Origin: Lacticaseibacillus rhamnosus
GTDB lineage: Bacteria; Bacillota; Bacilli; Lactobacillales; Lactobacillaceae
Assembly: GCF_900636965.1 (NCBI RefSeq)
Contig: NZ_LR134331.1
Coordinates: 2,914,001 to 2,978,000 of the forward strand
Length of the DNA stretch: 64,000 bases
Direction: 5' to 3'
Of this stretch, positions 55,227-63,351 are shown piece after piece; positions within the stretch are counted from its first letter, which is position 1, and every line of letters begins with the position of its first letter. Made by a program: the position numbers and the translations under genes. The notes below the pieces were generated by a model, which worked only from the letters and a program-made list of their open reading frames with translations, ran no database searches and was not told where the DNA came from.

Positions 55227-56396
55227 TTAAAATAACCCCAACCTTCCAATCCGTTCCGCCGCTTCCTGCAACCTCTGCGGACTCGTGAGCAAGCCGATCC
55301 GGACATAACCTTCTCCATGGCGACCGAATCCGTTACCAGCCGCAACTGCCACATCCGCCTGATCGAGCAATAACTCGGTGAACGTCTGACTGGTGTATCC
55401 AGCTGGTACCGGCATCCATGCGTAAAAAGTCCCCGGTGAACTTTTACCGTGCCAACCAATCGCGGTGGTGGCAGAAAACCAGGCATCGCGCCGTTGCTGA
55501 TACAAGTCGACCAGTGCCGGGACTGACGTTTGATCACCGAGGAGTGCTTCAATCCCTGCTTCCTGAATCGCCGGAAAAACCGAGACGAACAGATGATCCT
55601 GAATCAGATTAATCGCTTCAATCATGTCGGCATTGCCAGCAGCAAAGGCCAACCGCCATCCCGCCATATTGTAGGTCTTGGACAGCGTGTATAGCTCAAT
55701 GCCGACATCTTTGGCACCAGGCTGCTGCAGAAAACTCACCGGACGCTGGCCATCAAATCCAAGCGCGCCGTAAGCAAAATCACTGACAATCCCAATCTGC
55801 TGGGCCTTGGCAAAGGCGATCGTCTCGTCATAAAATTCCGGGGTAGCCACCGCGGTTGTCGGATTATTAGGATAATTCAGATACAGCAGTTTGGCAGCCG
55901 CGGCCACTTCCGGTTTAATTTTCGTATAATCAGGCAGCCAATTATTTTCGGCGGTCAACGTCATTAAGACTAATTTCACGCGCGCTAACGTCACCCCCGA
56001 TAGATAATCCGGGTAGCCCGGGTCCGGCAAAAGAATCGTTTCCCCGGGATTCATGAGTGCAAGCGGTAATTCGACCAAGCCGATTTTGGAACCGCCCAAA
56101 ACCGCTATCTCCTTCTCCGGATCCAACGTAACGCCATATTCCCGCGCATAGAACTCGGCCGCTGCTTGCTTAAATGTCGGCAGTCCGCGAAAAAGCGAAT
56201 ATTTATGGTTCCCGGGCCGCGCTACTGCTTGCTGCGTCGCGTGAACAATATTTTCGGGTGTCGGCTGATCCGGATTGCCTTGACCCAAATTAATCACGTC
56301 ATGACCAGCCGCAATCCGTTCATTGACATGCTTGACTAAACTGGCAAAAAATTGCTTCGGCAGTGCCTGAAGCACCTCTGATTCTGAAAATGTCAC
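55227..56396 (-). CDS. mtnE: PLP aminotransferase, probably of methionine salvage (MtnE-like)
   Basis: 389 residues, fold type I aminotransferase class I/II. The cofactor lysine is Lys240 in TLSKTYNMAGWR; the PNNPT motif (about 176-180) and the carboxylate-binding Arg in GYVRIGLL are present. The opening LPKQFFASLVKHVNERIAAGHDVINLGQGNPDQ (only partly quoted here as a landmark) closely follows my memory of Bacillus MtnE, which makes methionine from 4-methylthio-2-oxobutyrate. The neighbour is an omega-amidase-like gene as in Bacillus mtnE/mtnU, and the operon has a Met T-box. The rest of the salvage pathway is not in the window. It starts at GTG after AAGGGG. Confidence 0.75.
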   Translation of the reverse strand: MTFSESEVLQALPKQFFASLVKHVNERIAAGHDVINLGQGNPDQPTPENIVHATQQAVARPGNHKYSLFRGLPTFKQAAAEFYAREYGVTLDPEKEIAVLGGSKIGLVELPLALMNPGETILLPDPGYPDYLSGVTLARVKLVLMTLTAENNWLPDYTKIKPEVAAAAKLLYLNYPNNPTTAVATPEFYDETIAFAKAQQIGIVSDFAYGALGFDGQRPVSFLQQPGAKDVGIELYTLSKTYNMAGWRLAFAAGNADMIEAINLIQDHLFVSVFPAIQEAGIEALLGDQTSVPALVDLYQQRRDAWFSATTAIGWHGKSSPGTFYAWMPVPAGYTSQTFTELLLDQADVAVAAGNGFGRHGEGYVRIGLLTSPQRLQEAAERIGRLGLF

Positions 56397-56462
56397 TGGA
56401 TAAGCCCCTTTTTAATAAATTAGCATTAACGATTGCCCAACGATGCGACCTTTACTGACGGC

Positions 56463-57245
56463 TTAATAAAGTTCCGGCCGGCGATCTGTGAAAACCGGGA
56501 TCTGCTGGCGCGCGGCTGCAATGCGATCAAGGTCAATTGTCACAATCCTTACCTGTGGCTGATCGTCTAACTTCAACAGCCGTTCACCAAAAGGATCAAC
56601 CACCTGGCTTTGTCCGCCAAATGCATTGTTCGGATCGTTACCGACACGATTCACCGCGACCACATATGCCTGATTCTCAATGGCGCGTGCGGCTAGCAAG
56701 GCATTAAATTGCGGCAATCTTGGTGTTGGCCATTCTGCCGGGAGAAAGAACAGCTGGGTGCCATCGCTGGCCATGCGCCGGAACCACTCGGGAAAGCGCA
56801 AGTCATAACAAATTGCCACACTGGCCGGAACACCGAGGGTAAAATGATCTGCCGTTGCTCCGGCTGTGATAAACTTTTCTTCATTCATTAAGCGAAACCG
56901 ATGCACCTTATCGTACTTGGCAAGTTGCCGACCACGCTGATCAACCGTCAAACTCCGGTTATAAAAGTGCCCATTTTCGGCTGCTGCAACTGACCCGCCA
57001 ACAATTGCCAGATGATACTGCTGGGCGAGCGCACTCAAGAACGCCTTCGTCCGCAACCCATCCGGATTCGCGGTGGTGGTCAGATGTTCGAGATCATAGC
57101 CGGTATTCCACATTTCCGGCAATACAACGACCTCTGCGCCTTGTTGTGCCGCTTCAGCCACGGCATTGGCAACCGTCTGAAAATTCTTCTCCGGTTGACC
57201 AAATGCAATGTCTATTTGGGCTAATGCGATTGTTAATTGCGCCAT
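56463..57245 (-). CDS. mtnU: Carbon-nitrogen hydrolase, omega-amidase-like (MtnU)
   Basis: A 260-residue nitrilase-superfamily enzyme. The catalytic triad is visible: Glu44 (VLPEMW), Lys113 (YDKVHRF) and Cys146 (AICYDLRFPE). In Bacillus the homologous gene lies next to mtnE; the enzyme hydrolyses the alpha-ketoglutaramate made when glutamine is the amino donor, pulling transamination forward. The ATG at 57245 follows AGAGGGATTGAA; the upstream frame lacks such a site. It lies between the binding-protein gene and the aminotransferase gene, all on one transcript. Confidence 0.75.
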   Translation of the reverse strand: MAQLTIALAQIDIAFGQPEKNFQTVANAVAEAAQQGAEVVVLPEMWNTGYDLEHLTTTANPDGLRTKAFLSALAQQYHLAIVGGSVAAAENGHFYNRSLTVDQRGRQLAKYDKVHRFRLMNEEKFITAGATADHFTLGVPASVAICYDLRFPEWFRRMASDGTQLFFLPAEWPTPRLPQFNALLAARAIENQAYVVAVNRVGNDPNNAFGGQSQVVDPFGERLLKLDDQPQVRIVTIDLDRIAAARQQIPVFTDRRPELY

Positions 57246-57274
57246 TTCAATCCCTCTTTTGGTTGATTGCTTCA

Positions 57275-58114
57275 CTAAAATGCCGGGACAATGGAACCCT
57301 TAAATTTCTTAGCGATGTAATCTTTAATCGTTTGACTTTGATAATATTTTTTGATTTGCTTAATCACTTTATCGTTACGGTGTTTGGTCTGGACAACAAA
57401 ATAATTTGGATACGGGTTGTTCGTCGTCTTTTCATGGTAAATTGCATCTTGATTGATTGTGAGGCCGGCATCAAATGCAAAATTCGTATTGATTGCAGCG
57501 GCGGTCACATCCTGTAAGTGGGTCGGTAACTGTGATGCTTCCAGTTCTTCAATTTTCAGCCCCAACGGATTGGAGACGACATCGGCCTTAGTTGCCTTCT
57601 GACTGATACCAGCCTTGAGCTTAATAACGCCCGCAGCCTCAAAAAGTTGCAGCGCTCGTAACTCGTTAGACGGGTCGTTTGGTACCGCAATCGAATCGCC
57701 TTTTTTGAGCGCCTTCAAATCCTTAATCTTCTTGGAATAAACGCCCATCGGAAACGCAACGGTCTTGAAAACCTGCGTAATCTTAAAGTTCTTGGACTTA
57801 ATCTGTTCCTTTAAAAAAGGTAGGGTCTGATAGCTGTTTGCGCCTAAATCGCCATCGTTTAACGCCACATTCGGACTGTTATAGTCGGTAAACTGCTTCA
57901 ATTTGATCGTCAAACCGTCTTTTTGAGCCAATTTTGCGACCTGTTTCATAATCAGTTCGTGCGGGCCGGCTGTGACACCCACCGTAATTGTTTTGTCCGA
58001 CAATTGATCAGTGGCAGACTTGCTACTGGCTTGACTTGTGCCACATGCCGTTAGAATCACCACAAGACTGAGCGCAACGACCGCTGAAAACCCTAACTTC
58101 ACCCATTTCTTCAT
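57275..58114 (-). CDS. metQ: Methionine-binding lipoprotein (MetQ-like, NlpA family)
   Basis: 279 residues with a lipoprotein signal peptide: KK start, hydrophobic stretch and lipobox LTAC with Cys24. The body follows the NlpA/MetQ family (TITVGVTAGPHELIMKQV near residue 45; LKQFTDYNSPNVALNDGDLGANSYQTLPFL; VPNDPSNELRALQLFEAAG). It would bind methionine outside the membrane for a MetNP ABC transporter. No metN or metP gene adjoins, so this is an orphan binding protein. AAGGAGG precedes the ATG. The long leader contains a T-box. Confidence 0.88.
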   Translation of the reverse strand: MKKWVKLGFSAVVALSLVVILTACGTSQASSKSATDQLSDKTITVGVTAGPHELIMKQVAKLAQKDGLTIKLKQFTDYNSPNVALNDGDLGANSYQTLPFLKEQIKSKNFKITQVFKTVAFPMGVYSKKIKDLKALKKGDSIAVPNDPSNELRALQLFEAAGVIKLKAGISQKATKADVVSNPLGLKIEELEASQLPTHLQDVTAAAINTNFAFDAGLTINQDAIYHEKTTNNPYPNYFVVQTKHRNDKVIKQIKKYYQSQTIKDYIAKKFKGSIVPAF

Positions 58115-58235
58115 TAAAAATGCCTCCTTGTTGTCATGCGTTTTATGTGCGCATGGGTGTGTTTGCGTTACTGATAAGAGTGATGGACGGGATGAGCGGA
58201 TTAAGAAAACGAAAAAGATAACATGGTCACTAGGG

Positions 58236-58378
58236 TCGGCTGGTGCTCAAGCCATAACGCGTTCGCCAGCCCAGAAACCTGCACATAAGGACCTTGGTCG
58301 CAATGGCCAAAGCCCGGCCATCACGACCAAGGCCACTTATGCTCCGGTTTCTAAGCGGGCTGGCTCACGCTTAACAAA
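58236..58378. repeat. Inverted duplication containing copy 2 of the dispersed repeat
   Basis: Two arms of about 60-70 bp face each other within the metQ leader. The right arm (58311-58378) is the second copy of the 68-bp repeat at 6195-6262. The left arm is a diverged inverse copy (shared blocks GCCAGCCC, AGAAACC, CATAAG, CCTTGGTCG, ATGGCC). A long imperfect hairpin is possible, lying after the T-box terminator and before metQ. Confidence 0.65.
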
Positions 58379-58640
58379 AAAAGGCCCTGCTGAATCAAAA
58401 AATTGATTCAGCAGGGCCGACAATGTCGGGGTACCACCCTGGTTCGTTACCGTGTAACCTCTACGATGCCTGTTGACACCGAGACCGTTTAACGCAGGCC
58501 TAATGCGTACCCGACTCATCGCCGAATCCATTCCGCGGTCATTTTCATCAGACGCCTGCATCGATTTCCACCTGCCATCGACTCTCTAAAGCTGCGTTGC
58601 TGATTACTCTCCACTTCATGATGTTTCATCATTTTATCAG
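58376..58640 (-). ncRNA. T-box riboswitch, probably methionine-specific
   Basis: On the minus strand a leader shows a stem I region, a candidate specifier codon ATG at 58542-58540 (in GATGAAAATGACC), the T-box core AGGGTGGTACC at 58440-58430 that pairs with uncharged tRNA ends, and a 16-bp terminator stem (58383-58418, arms GGCCCTGCTGAATCAA and complement) followed by T7. Uncharged tRNA would favour the antiterminator and allow metQ-mtnU-mtnE to be read. Specificity for Met is inferred from the codon and the genes. Confidence 0.85.
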
Positions 58641-58660
58641 TTATTTTTAAAGTTGAAAGC

Positions 58661-58689
58661 AGTTTATCTGCGTCGCTGGGAAATGTCAA
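58661..58689 (-). promoter_or_regulatory. Promoter of the T-box operon
   Basis: On the minus strand consensus TTGACA (58684-58689), 17-bp spacer, TAAACT (58661-58666). Confidence 0.8.
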
Positions 58690-58709
58690 GCATTTTGTTT
58701 TTTCTGTTC

Positions 58710-58835
58710 CTACAGCAACTGTGACACTTGCTTTAAGAAACTTTCCAAGTAAAACATTTTCTGGAAATATTGTTTAGGCAGGTCAAGATTTTGAGCTCGC
58801 TGGTTGATTTTATCGAGTATCTGATTAGCCGTCAT
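58710..58835 (-). pseudogene. Truncated AbiEii-type toxin gene (first 41 codons)
   Basis: A 41-residue frame starting with ATG inside the stop of the antitoxin gene (ATGA overlap). The sequence (MTANQILDKINQRAQNLD, then KQYFQKMFYLESFLKQVSQLL) matches the N-terminal helices of AbiEii nucleotidyltransferase toxins, which normally run to about 250-300 residues. It stops at TAG, and within 20 bp the promoter of the next operon begins. The catalytic GGxxL and later motifs are absent, so the toxin is dead. The stop may reflect deletion by recombination. Confidence 0.6.
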
Positions 58836-59431
58836 TGGGCAATAACCTCCAAAACTTCTGAAAGCGTCGATTTTGGATACAGTTCTCTCTCCAGAGTCAG
58901 CAGCTCTTGATAATTTCTGTCTTTTCGTTGCATATAACGCTTTGCCGCATCATTTTTAACATAAAGCTGAGTATTCGGAGAATTCCAGGCATCCAGCAGT
59001 GCTCGTTCAACAGAGTAGATCGAAATTTTATTCTTATCAGCTGTTAACTTTGTCGTGATGCCTGCTGAATAGTAACGACCAGTTCGGTATTGTGCGTGAA
59101 TATGATTGTCTTTCAAAGCATTAGGGGCTGCGTGATAGCCTCTTGGGAACGTCATCGTATATCGCCAAGGCATTTCGTCACTTAAATCATAAAAAGCAAG
59201 TGCTGTTTCTTGTGAAAATACCCCTCGTGAAAAACGCTGAGATATAATACTCATCTCGTCTTCTAGATATCCTGAGACCACATACGTTCCTATACTCAGT
59301 TTTGTTAAAACACCTTGGGAAATACTCTTCTCTAGTTGATACGCACTGACGTTGTATCTTCTGGCAGTTCCAAACGTGAATGAAGTGTAATCATTCATTA
59401 ATTTAGCTAAGTTGGCACTAATTCGACTCAT
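58832..59431 (-). CDS. AbiEi-like antitoxin (type IV toxin-antitoxin) without its toxin
   Basis: 199 residues with the AbiEi pattern: an N-terminal winged-helix part (FTFGTARRYNVSAYQLEKSISQGVLTKL, then GTYVVSGY), and a C-terminal domain with the stretch IYSVERALLDAW typical of the family. AbiEi proteins repress their own operon and counter the AbiEii nucleotidyltransferase. The start has GGAGG, lying inside an inverted repeat that could be the autoregulatory site. The toxin gene that should follow is reduced to 41 codons, so this antitoxin is orphaned. Confidence 0.75.
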   Translation of the reverse strand: MSRISANLAKLMNDYTSFTFGTARRYNVSAYQLEKSISQGVLTKLSIGTYVVSGYLEDEMSIISQRFSRGVFSQETALAFYDLSDEMPWRYTMTFPRGYHAAPNALKDNHIHAQYRTGRYYSAGITTKLTADKNKISIYSVERALLDAWNSPNTQLYVKNDAAKRYMQRKDRNYQELLTLERELYPKSTLSEVLEVIAQ

Positions 59432-59461
59432 ATACTAACCTCCACCACATTAGTTAGTATA
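59431..59461. promoter_or_regulatory. Candidate autoregulatory operator of the AbiEi gene
   Basis: TATACTAAC (59431-59439) and GTTAGTATA (59453-59461) form a perfect 9-bp inverted repeat, spacer 13 bp. It includes the ribosome site and the first base of the start codon, and the upstream arm contains a TATACT -10-like element. AbiEi antitoxins are known to bind inverted repeats in their promoter. Confidence 0.55.
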
Positions 59462-59623
59462 TCACTTTAAAAACAATTCGATAAGCGAAAATGTCTACAC
59501 CCCTTTCTCCCTCAATACTGAGAAACTTTCAACTTTTAAAAATTAAGGTTGACTTCATTGATAACATCGCGTATGTTAACAATTATCACATTAAATGAGA
59601 TTTACATGAGAGGGGTTTTGTCG

Positions 59624-60709
59624 ATGAAGCTGGATTTAGAATTGCGTCCCGGCGCTAATCGGTTTGTCAGTGAAGCGGGGGCACTTGCATACTTGGATAC
59701 GATCTTAAAGGATTTTACCAACCCAGTCGTCATTACTGGCGAGAAAAGTTTCGCAGCCTTCACCAAGGCTTATCCTGGCAAGTTGAACTTACCGATTTAT
59801 CATTATGATGGCTCTGCCAGTGACGAGAACGGTCATGCCTTGGCTGACGAAATCGGTCAAGCCGATGCCGTGGTGGGTATTGGTGCCGGCCGCTTGATCG
59901 ACACCGCGAAAGTCGCGGCCGAAACTTTGGGCGCTGAACTCGTCAGTATCCCTACCCTCGCCTCTAACTGTGCACCCTTCACGCCCTTGGCCGCCATTTA
60001 TCATGCGCAGGGCCACACCTTCAGTTACGTAGAATATTTTAAAAAATCAGCCTACATCACCTTGGTCGATTACAACCTGCTGCTTAGCACACCGCACGAC
60101 TTTTTCGTTGCCGGGATTGGCGACACGCTTGCCAAGTGGTACGAAATGGACGGCATCACCCGCCACAAAGTCGATCAACTGAATGCTTACGGTCAATTGA
60201 GTCGCGCCTCCGCCAAGACCATTCAGGCAATTCTGTTTAAAAACGCCGAGCAAGCCTTAGCTGATCTTGACGCCGGTCGTGATACGCCAGCGTTTGAAGC
60301 AGTTGCTGACACCATCATCGGCCTTGCTGGTGAAGTCGGTGGTTTTGGCGGTATTGACGGTCGTGCTGCAGGTGCCCACGCGACGCATAACGGACTTTCA
60401 TATTTGCCGGAAACCCACGCTGTTTTACATGGCTCCAAAGTCGCCTATGGTATCTTAGTTCAGCTGGCCGAAACCGGTGACGATGACGAGATCCGATCAT
60501 TATTGCCTTTCTATGAAAAGATTGGCCTGCCGACAAACCTTGAAGATTTACACGTTACCGAAAATGTTGCTGAAAAAATCCTTCAAGTAGCCGAATTTGC
60601 AGCCAAGCCAGAAGAAACCTTCATCTTAGTCGACAAGTCATTGACGCCGCAAAAAGTTGCGGCTGCAATGGAAAAAGTCGAAGCAGTTACGAGTGAAGCG
60701 GCTGCATAA
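59624..60709 (+). CDS. Iron-containing alcohol dehydrogenase, glycerol dehydrogenase-like
   Basis: 361 residues of the GldA-type family. The NAD loop is VVGIGAGRLIDTAK (about 83-96), followed by SIPTLASNCAPFTPLAAIY. Metal ligands are Asp167 (GIGDTLAKWYE), a His at 252-255 (AHATHNGL) and His269 (HAVLHGSKVAYG). Enzymes of this group oxidise glycerol or reduce related alcohols and 2-oxo compounds; the exact substrate is not certain. The ATG at 59624 follows GAGAGGGG. Monocistronic, with a perfect terminator. Confidence 0.82.
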   Translation: MKLDLELRPGANRFVSEAGALAYLDTILKDFTNPVVITGEKSFAAFTKAYPGKLNLPIYHYDGSASDENGHALADEIGQADAVVGIGAGRLIDTAKVAAETLGAELVSIPTLASNCAPFTPLAAIYHAQGHTFSYVEYFKKSAYITLVDYNLLLSTPHDFFVAGIGDTLAKWYEMDGITRHKVDQLNAYGQLSRASAKTIQAILFKNAEQALADLDAGRDTPAFEAVADTIIGLAGEVGGFGGIDGRAAGAHATHNGLSYLPETHAVLHGSKVAYGILVQLAETGDDDEIRSLLPFYEKIGLPTNLEDLHVTENVAEKILQVAEFAAKPEETFILVDKSLTPQKVAAAMEKVEAVTSEAAA

Positions 60710-60744
60710 TCAACCGATATGTTCAGCGGGTTAGTGATGTTGAA

Positions 60745-60784
60745 AAGCCTTAGTGGGGAAATGCTCACTAAGGCTTTTTTAATC
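60745..60784 (+). terminator. Terminator of the glycerol dehydrogenase-like gene
   Basis: AAAAGCCTTAGTG and its complement CACTAAGGCTTTT with a T6 end. Confidence 0.9.
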
Positions 60785-61089
60785 CTCCGTATAACATCTG
60801 CGGCTAGATTTGATTTGTTCGTTTCATTACTGAGAGTCTGGCTCACCTTTTTGAAACTAGTAAAGATCTGGGAGTACATCATCACATGCTTGAATTTTTC
60901 CTTAAATTAACGTAGAGAAAACTCGATTTAACGTTTATTTGTTCCAAAAAATGACGGTTATTCCGGAAAACCCAACGTTAAAATATTTTTGCCCCGTTAC
61001 CGATCTGTTGTTCTATATTATGCGTAAGGAAACCGATGCTTTAATGACAGGAACGCAACGTCATGAATTGATCGATGGGGGAAATGTAC
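60785..61089. other. Gene-free stretch
   Basis: About 305 bp, AT-rich, probably holding the promoter of the small genes that follow. I see no gene with a ribosome site, no clear structured RNA and no repeat. Confidence 0.4.
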
Positions 61090-61266
61090 ATGAAGAACGC
61101 TACTATTGTGAAGGCAGCCAAACGACAAACCATTAACCACGTTGGTGCGCGAAAGTACCTCACCAGTGCCACTGTCGCAGGATCAGGTGCAAAATCCAAA
61201 AATCCGGAAGTTATTGAGAGATTGGATCATTTGGATGGTGTCGGAGGCGCAGCTTTTGATGTTTAG
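61090..61266 (+). CDS. 58-residue cationic-start peptide, unknown function
   Basis: ATG at 61090 with TGGGGGAAATGTAC ahead. The peptide has a basic N-terminal half (MKNATIVKAAKRQTINHVGARKYL), a small-residue middle (TSATVAGSGAKS) and an acidic C-terminal half ending GVGGAAFDV. It has no membrane helix, Cys or lipobox. Its stop overlaps the start of a second small gene. Candidate peptide of a two-gene unit; I do not recognise it and do not assign a function. Confidence 0.5.
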   Translation: MKNATIVKAAKRQTINHVGARKYLTSATVAGSGAKSKNPEVIERLDHLDGVGGAAFDV

Positions 61267-61456
61267 CAAACCTGTTTTTGAGCTTGTCTTTTGGGTGATT
61301 CTCGCCTTGGCCAATATTGGTCTCGGAATGCTGCTTGGTGCGACATTGATGCAATCTCTTTTAAATATATTAACAATAATCCCAATAATTTGGATAGTTG
61401 TTACAATAATAGAAATATTGACCAAGCGATTCGCAGACGAAGACCAGAAATCATGA
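61259..61456 (+). CDS. 65-residue two-helix membrane protein, unknown function
   Basis: Starts at ATG 61259, eight bases inside the end of the previous gene, with GGAGG about 11 bases upstream. Two hydrophobic helices (PVFELVFWVILALANIGLGMLLGATLM and SLLNILTIIPIIWIVVTIIEIL) are followed by a charged tail (TKRFADEDQKS). The size and coupling resemble small immunity or accessory proteins, but this is only a resemblance. A terminator lies 75 bp further on. Confidence 0.5.
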   Translation: MFSKPVFELVFWVILALANIGLGMLLGATLMQSLLNILTIIPIIWIVVTIIEILTKRFADEDQKS

Positions 61457-61529
61457 ATAGGATAAGCGAAGGGAACAAAAAGAACTTGAATTGCAGTATT
61501 TGGCAAAGAATTCCAAACAATTCCAACTT

Positions 61530-61566
61530 AAAAAGAATCGCAGCAAAGTGCTTCGATTCTTTTTTC
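61530..61566 (+). terminator. Terminator of the two small genes
   Basis: AAAAGAATCG and CGATTCTTTT arms, loop of ten, T6 end. Confidence 0.85.
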
Positions 61567-61665
61567 TAATCCAAATTAATCTCCTTAGCAGCTCGTCACA
61601 TAACTTTGTCCCGTAGCATCTCGTAATGTCAAAGGGATCAGCCGCTTACAACTAATTTTTTGCCA

Positions 61666-62865
61666 CTACTGTACGGTTTTATTTTGATCCAAATACCCCA
61701 ATGTCGCCGCAGCCACAGCCTTAGCCGCGATTAGAATGGCATCTTCGTCCAGCATAAAGTCAGGACTGTGGTGGGGATGGTTTGAGCCATCAGGCAGCTG
61801 GCAGCCGATGTAGAAGAAGCTGCTGGGAACCTTCTGCGCAAAATAAGCAAAATCTTCAGACGGATCCTGAACACCGGTATCCTTGATCGCCGTGATTTGG
61901 GGAATTTTGGCTGCTTTGATCGCTGTCATGGCTTGATTCGTCAACGTTGCGTCATTGATTAAAACCGGATAATTATCGTCATAATCCAGCTTGGTTTGTA
62001 CCCCAAACATGGCTTCCAACCCGTGATTCATCGTCACAATCTGCTGGTGAATTGTCTGCCGGGTACTTTCCTTCATCACGCGCACGTCGCCTTTTAACAC
62101 CACCGCCTGTTTGATGGCGTTAAATGAGCCAACTCCGTCAAACGAACCGATCGTGACGCTGGCCGTATCAAAAGGATCGATTCGCCGCGATACGATCGTT
62201 TGGAGCGCCGTGACCAAATAACTGCCAGCCACAATCGCATCGTTGCTCAAATGCGGCATGGAAGCGTGGCCGCCTTTGCCGATAATCGTATCGGTAAAAT
62301 TGGCCCGGCCAGTTTGGGTTGCGCCAGTATGATAGCCGATGAGTCCCGTTGGCATTGACGACATCACATGAACTCCGATGACATTTGTAACCCCAGCTAA
62401 GACCCCAGCTGCAATCATGCCTTTTGCCCCACCAGGCGATACTTCTTCTGCAGGTTGATGAATGATCCGAATCGAACCTGACAATTGGGTTTTAATTTTG
62501 TTCAATTCCTTGGCCAATACCAATAAGTAAGCCGTGTGCGCATCATGGCCGCAAGCGTGCATGACCCCGGGATTTTGCGATTTAAACGGGAGCTCATTAT
62601 CTTCCTGAATCGCCAAGGCATCAAAGTCCGCCCGTAACGCCAATTTCGGCCCCGGCTGCCCGCCTTCAATATCGACGTACATGCCATAACCGTCACCACA
62701 TGGCACGACTGACATATCCAACGCAGTGTAATAGGCTTTGATATAAGCAGCCGTTTGTTTCTCGTGAAACGATACTTCCGGATGTGCATGCAGATGCCGG
62801 CGAATCGCAATCATTTCCTGTTCATCGTCTTCCAGCGCCTGTAACAAGGTTGCCAATAAACTCAT
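61666..62865 (-). CDS. M20-family amidohydrolase
   Basis: A 399-residue metal-dependent amidohydrolase of subfamily M20D (hippurate/N-acetylaminoacid hydrolase type). Metal-ligand motifs are HACGHDAH at about 103-110 and HQPAEEVSPGG near 134-144; the His in IGVHVMSSMPTG and the late SEDFAYFAQKVPSSFFYIG are also typical. It removes acyl groups from N-acylated amino acids or related amides. Its ATG lies inside the end of the exporter gene (four-base overlap, GGAGGGG ahead), so it probably acts on an exported or imported amino-acid derivative; that link is inferred. Confidence 0.88.
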   Translation of the reverse strand: MSLLATLLQALEDDEQEMIAIRRHLHAHPEVSFHEKQTAAYIKAYYTALDMSVVPCGDGYGMYVDIEGGQPGPKLALRADFDALAIQEDNELPFKSQNPGVMHACGHDAHTAYLLVLAKELNKIKTQLSGSIRIIHQPAEEVSPGGAKGMIAAGVLAGVTNVIGVHVMSSMPTGLIGYHTGATQTGRANFTDTIIGKGGHASMPHLSNDAIVAGSYLVTALQTIVSRRIDPFDTASVTIGSFDGVGSFNAIKQAVVLKGDVRVMKESTRQTIHQQIVTMNHGLEAMFGVQTKLDYDDNYPVLINDATLTNQAMTAIKAAKIPQITAIKDTGVQDPSEDFAYFAQKVPSSFFYIGCQLPDGSNHPHHSPDFMLDEDAILIAAKAVAAATLGYLDQNKTVQ

Positions 62866-63350
62866 GCTGATTTTCCCCTCCGTGATTTTGTCTGAACTTT
62901 AGGTAACTTAGCAATGAAACGAATCAAAAATGGGCGCATGGCTTTGAAAATAACCTCCGCCACGACAAACCCGACTGCCAAGGCCATGGCAATCAAGATG
63001 ACATTATAAATCTGCTGGGCTGCACTCGCGGCTTTTCCCATGGTAAAACTACGCGCGCCTAGATACGCAATGCCGCCTGGGACAAGTGAGACTAAGCTTG
63101 GTATGTAAATGGTATTGACCGGCACCCGATGACGGATGGCAAAATAATTACCTAACAAGCCAATCACCACCGTTGCGGTAAAGTTAGGCAACACTAGGCT
63201 ATGATCCTGAAGACTAATCAGCCAATACGCACACCACGACACGCCACCCGTAATGCCTGCCGGTAGCAATGCCCGTTTAGGAATATTGGTGATCACGCCA
63301 AAACCAATGCTTGATAAAACACTCACGATAAACTCAACCAATAATCGCAC
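62862..63350 (-). CDS. ThrE-type amino-acid exporter, small subunit (ThrE_2/DUF3815)
   Basis: 162 residues with four to five membrane helices. Typical stretches are GFGVITNIPKRALLPAGITGGVSWCAYWL and NTIYIPSLVSLVPGGIAYLGAR, as in the C-terminal half of ThrE, which exports threonine and serine. In many Firmicutes ThrE is split, as here, with the N-terminal half encoded just upstream. It starts at GTG after GGGGGACGGTAAC. The reading frame begins one base after the stop of its partner. Confidence 0.82.
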   Translation of the reverse strand: MRLLVEFIVSVLSSIGFGVITNIPKRALLPAGITGGVSWCAYWLISLQDHSLVLPNFTATVVIGLLGNYFAIRHRVPVNTIYIPSLVSLVPGGIAYLGARSFTMGKAASAAQQIYNVILIAMALAVGFVVAEVIFKAMRPFLIRFIAKLPKVQTKSRRGKSA

Positions 63351-63351
63351 G

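Noticed and set aside
61219-61266. Double-glycine leader in the 58-residue peptide (GVGG)
   Set aside because: Only five residues would follow the GG and the residues before it do not fit the bacteriocin leader pattern.
61453-61569. 38-codon frame after the two small genes
   Set aside because: It reads straight through the terminator hairpin and has no ribosome site.
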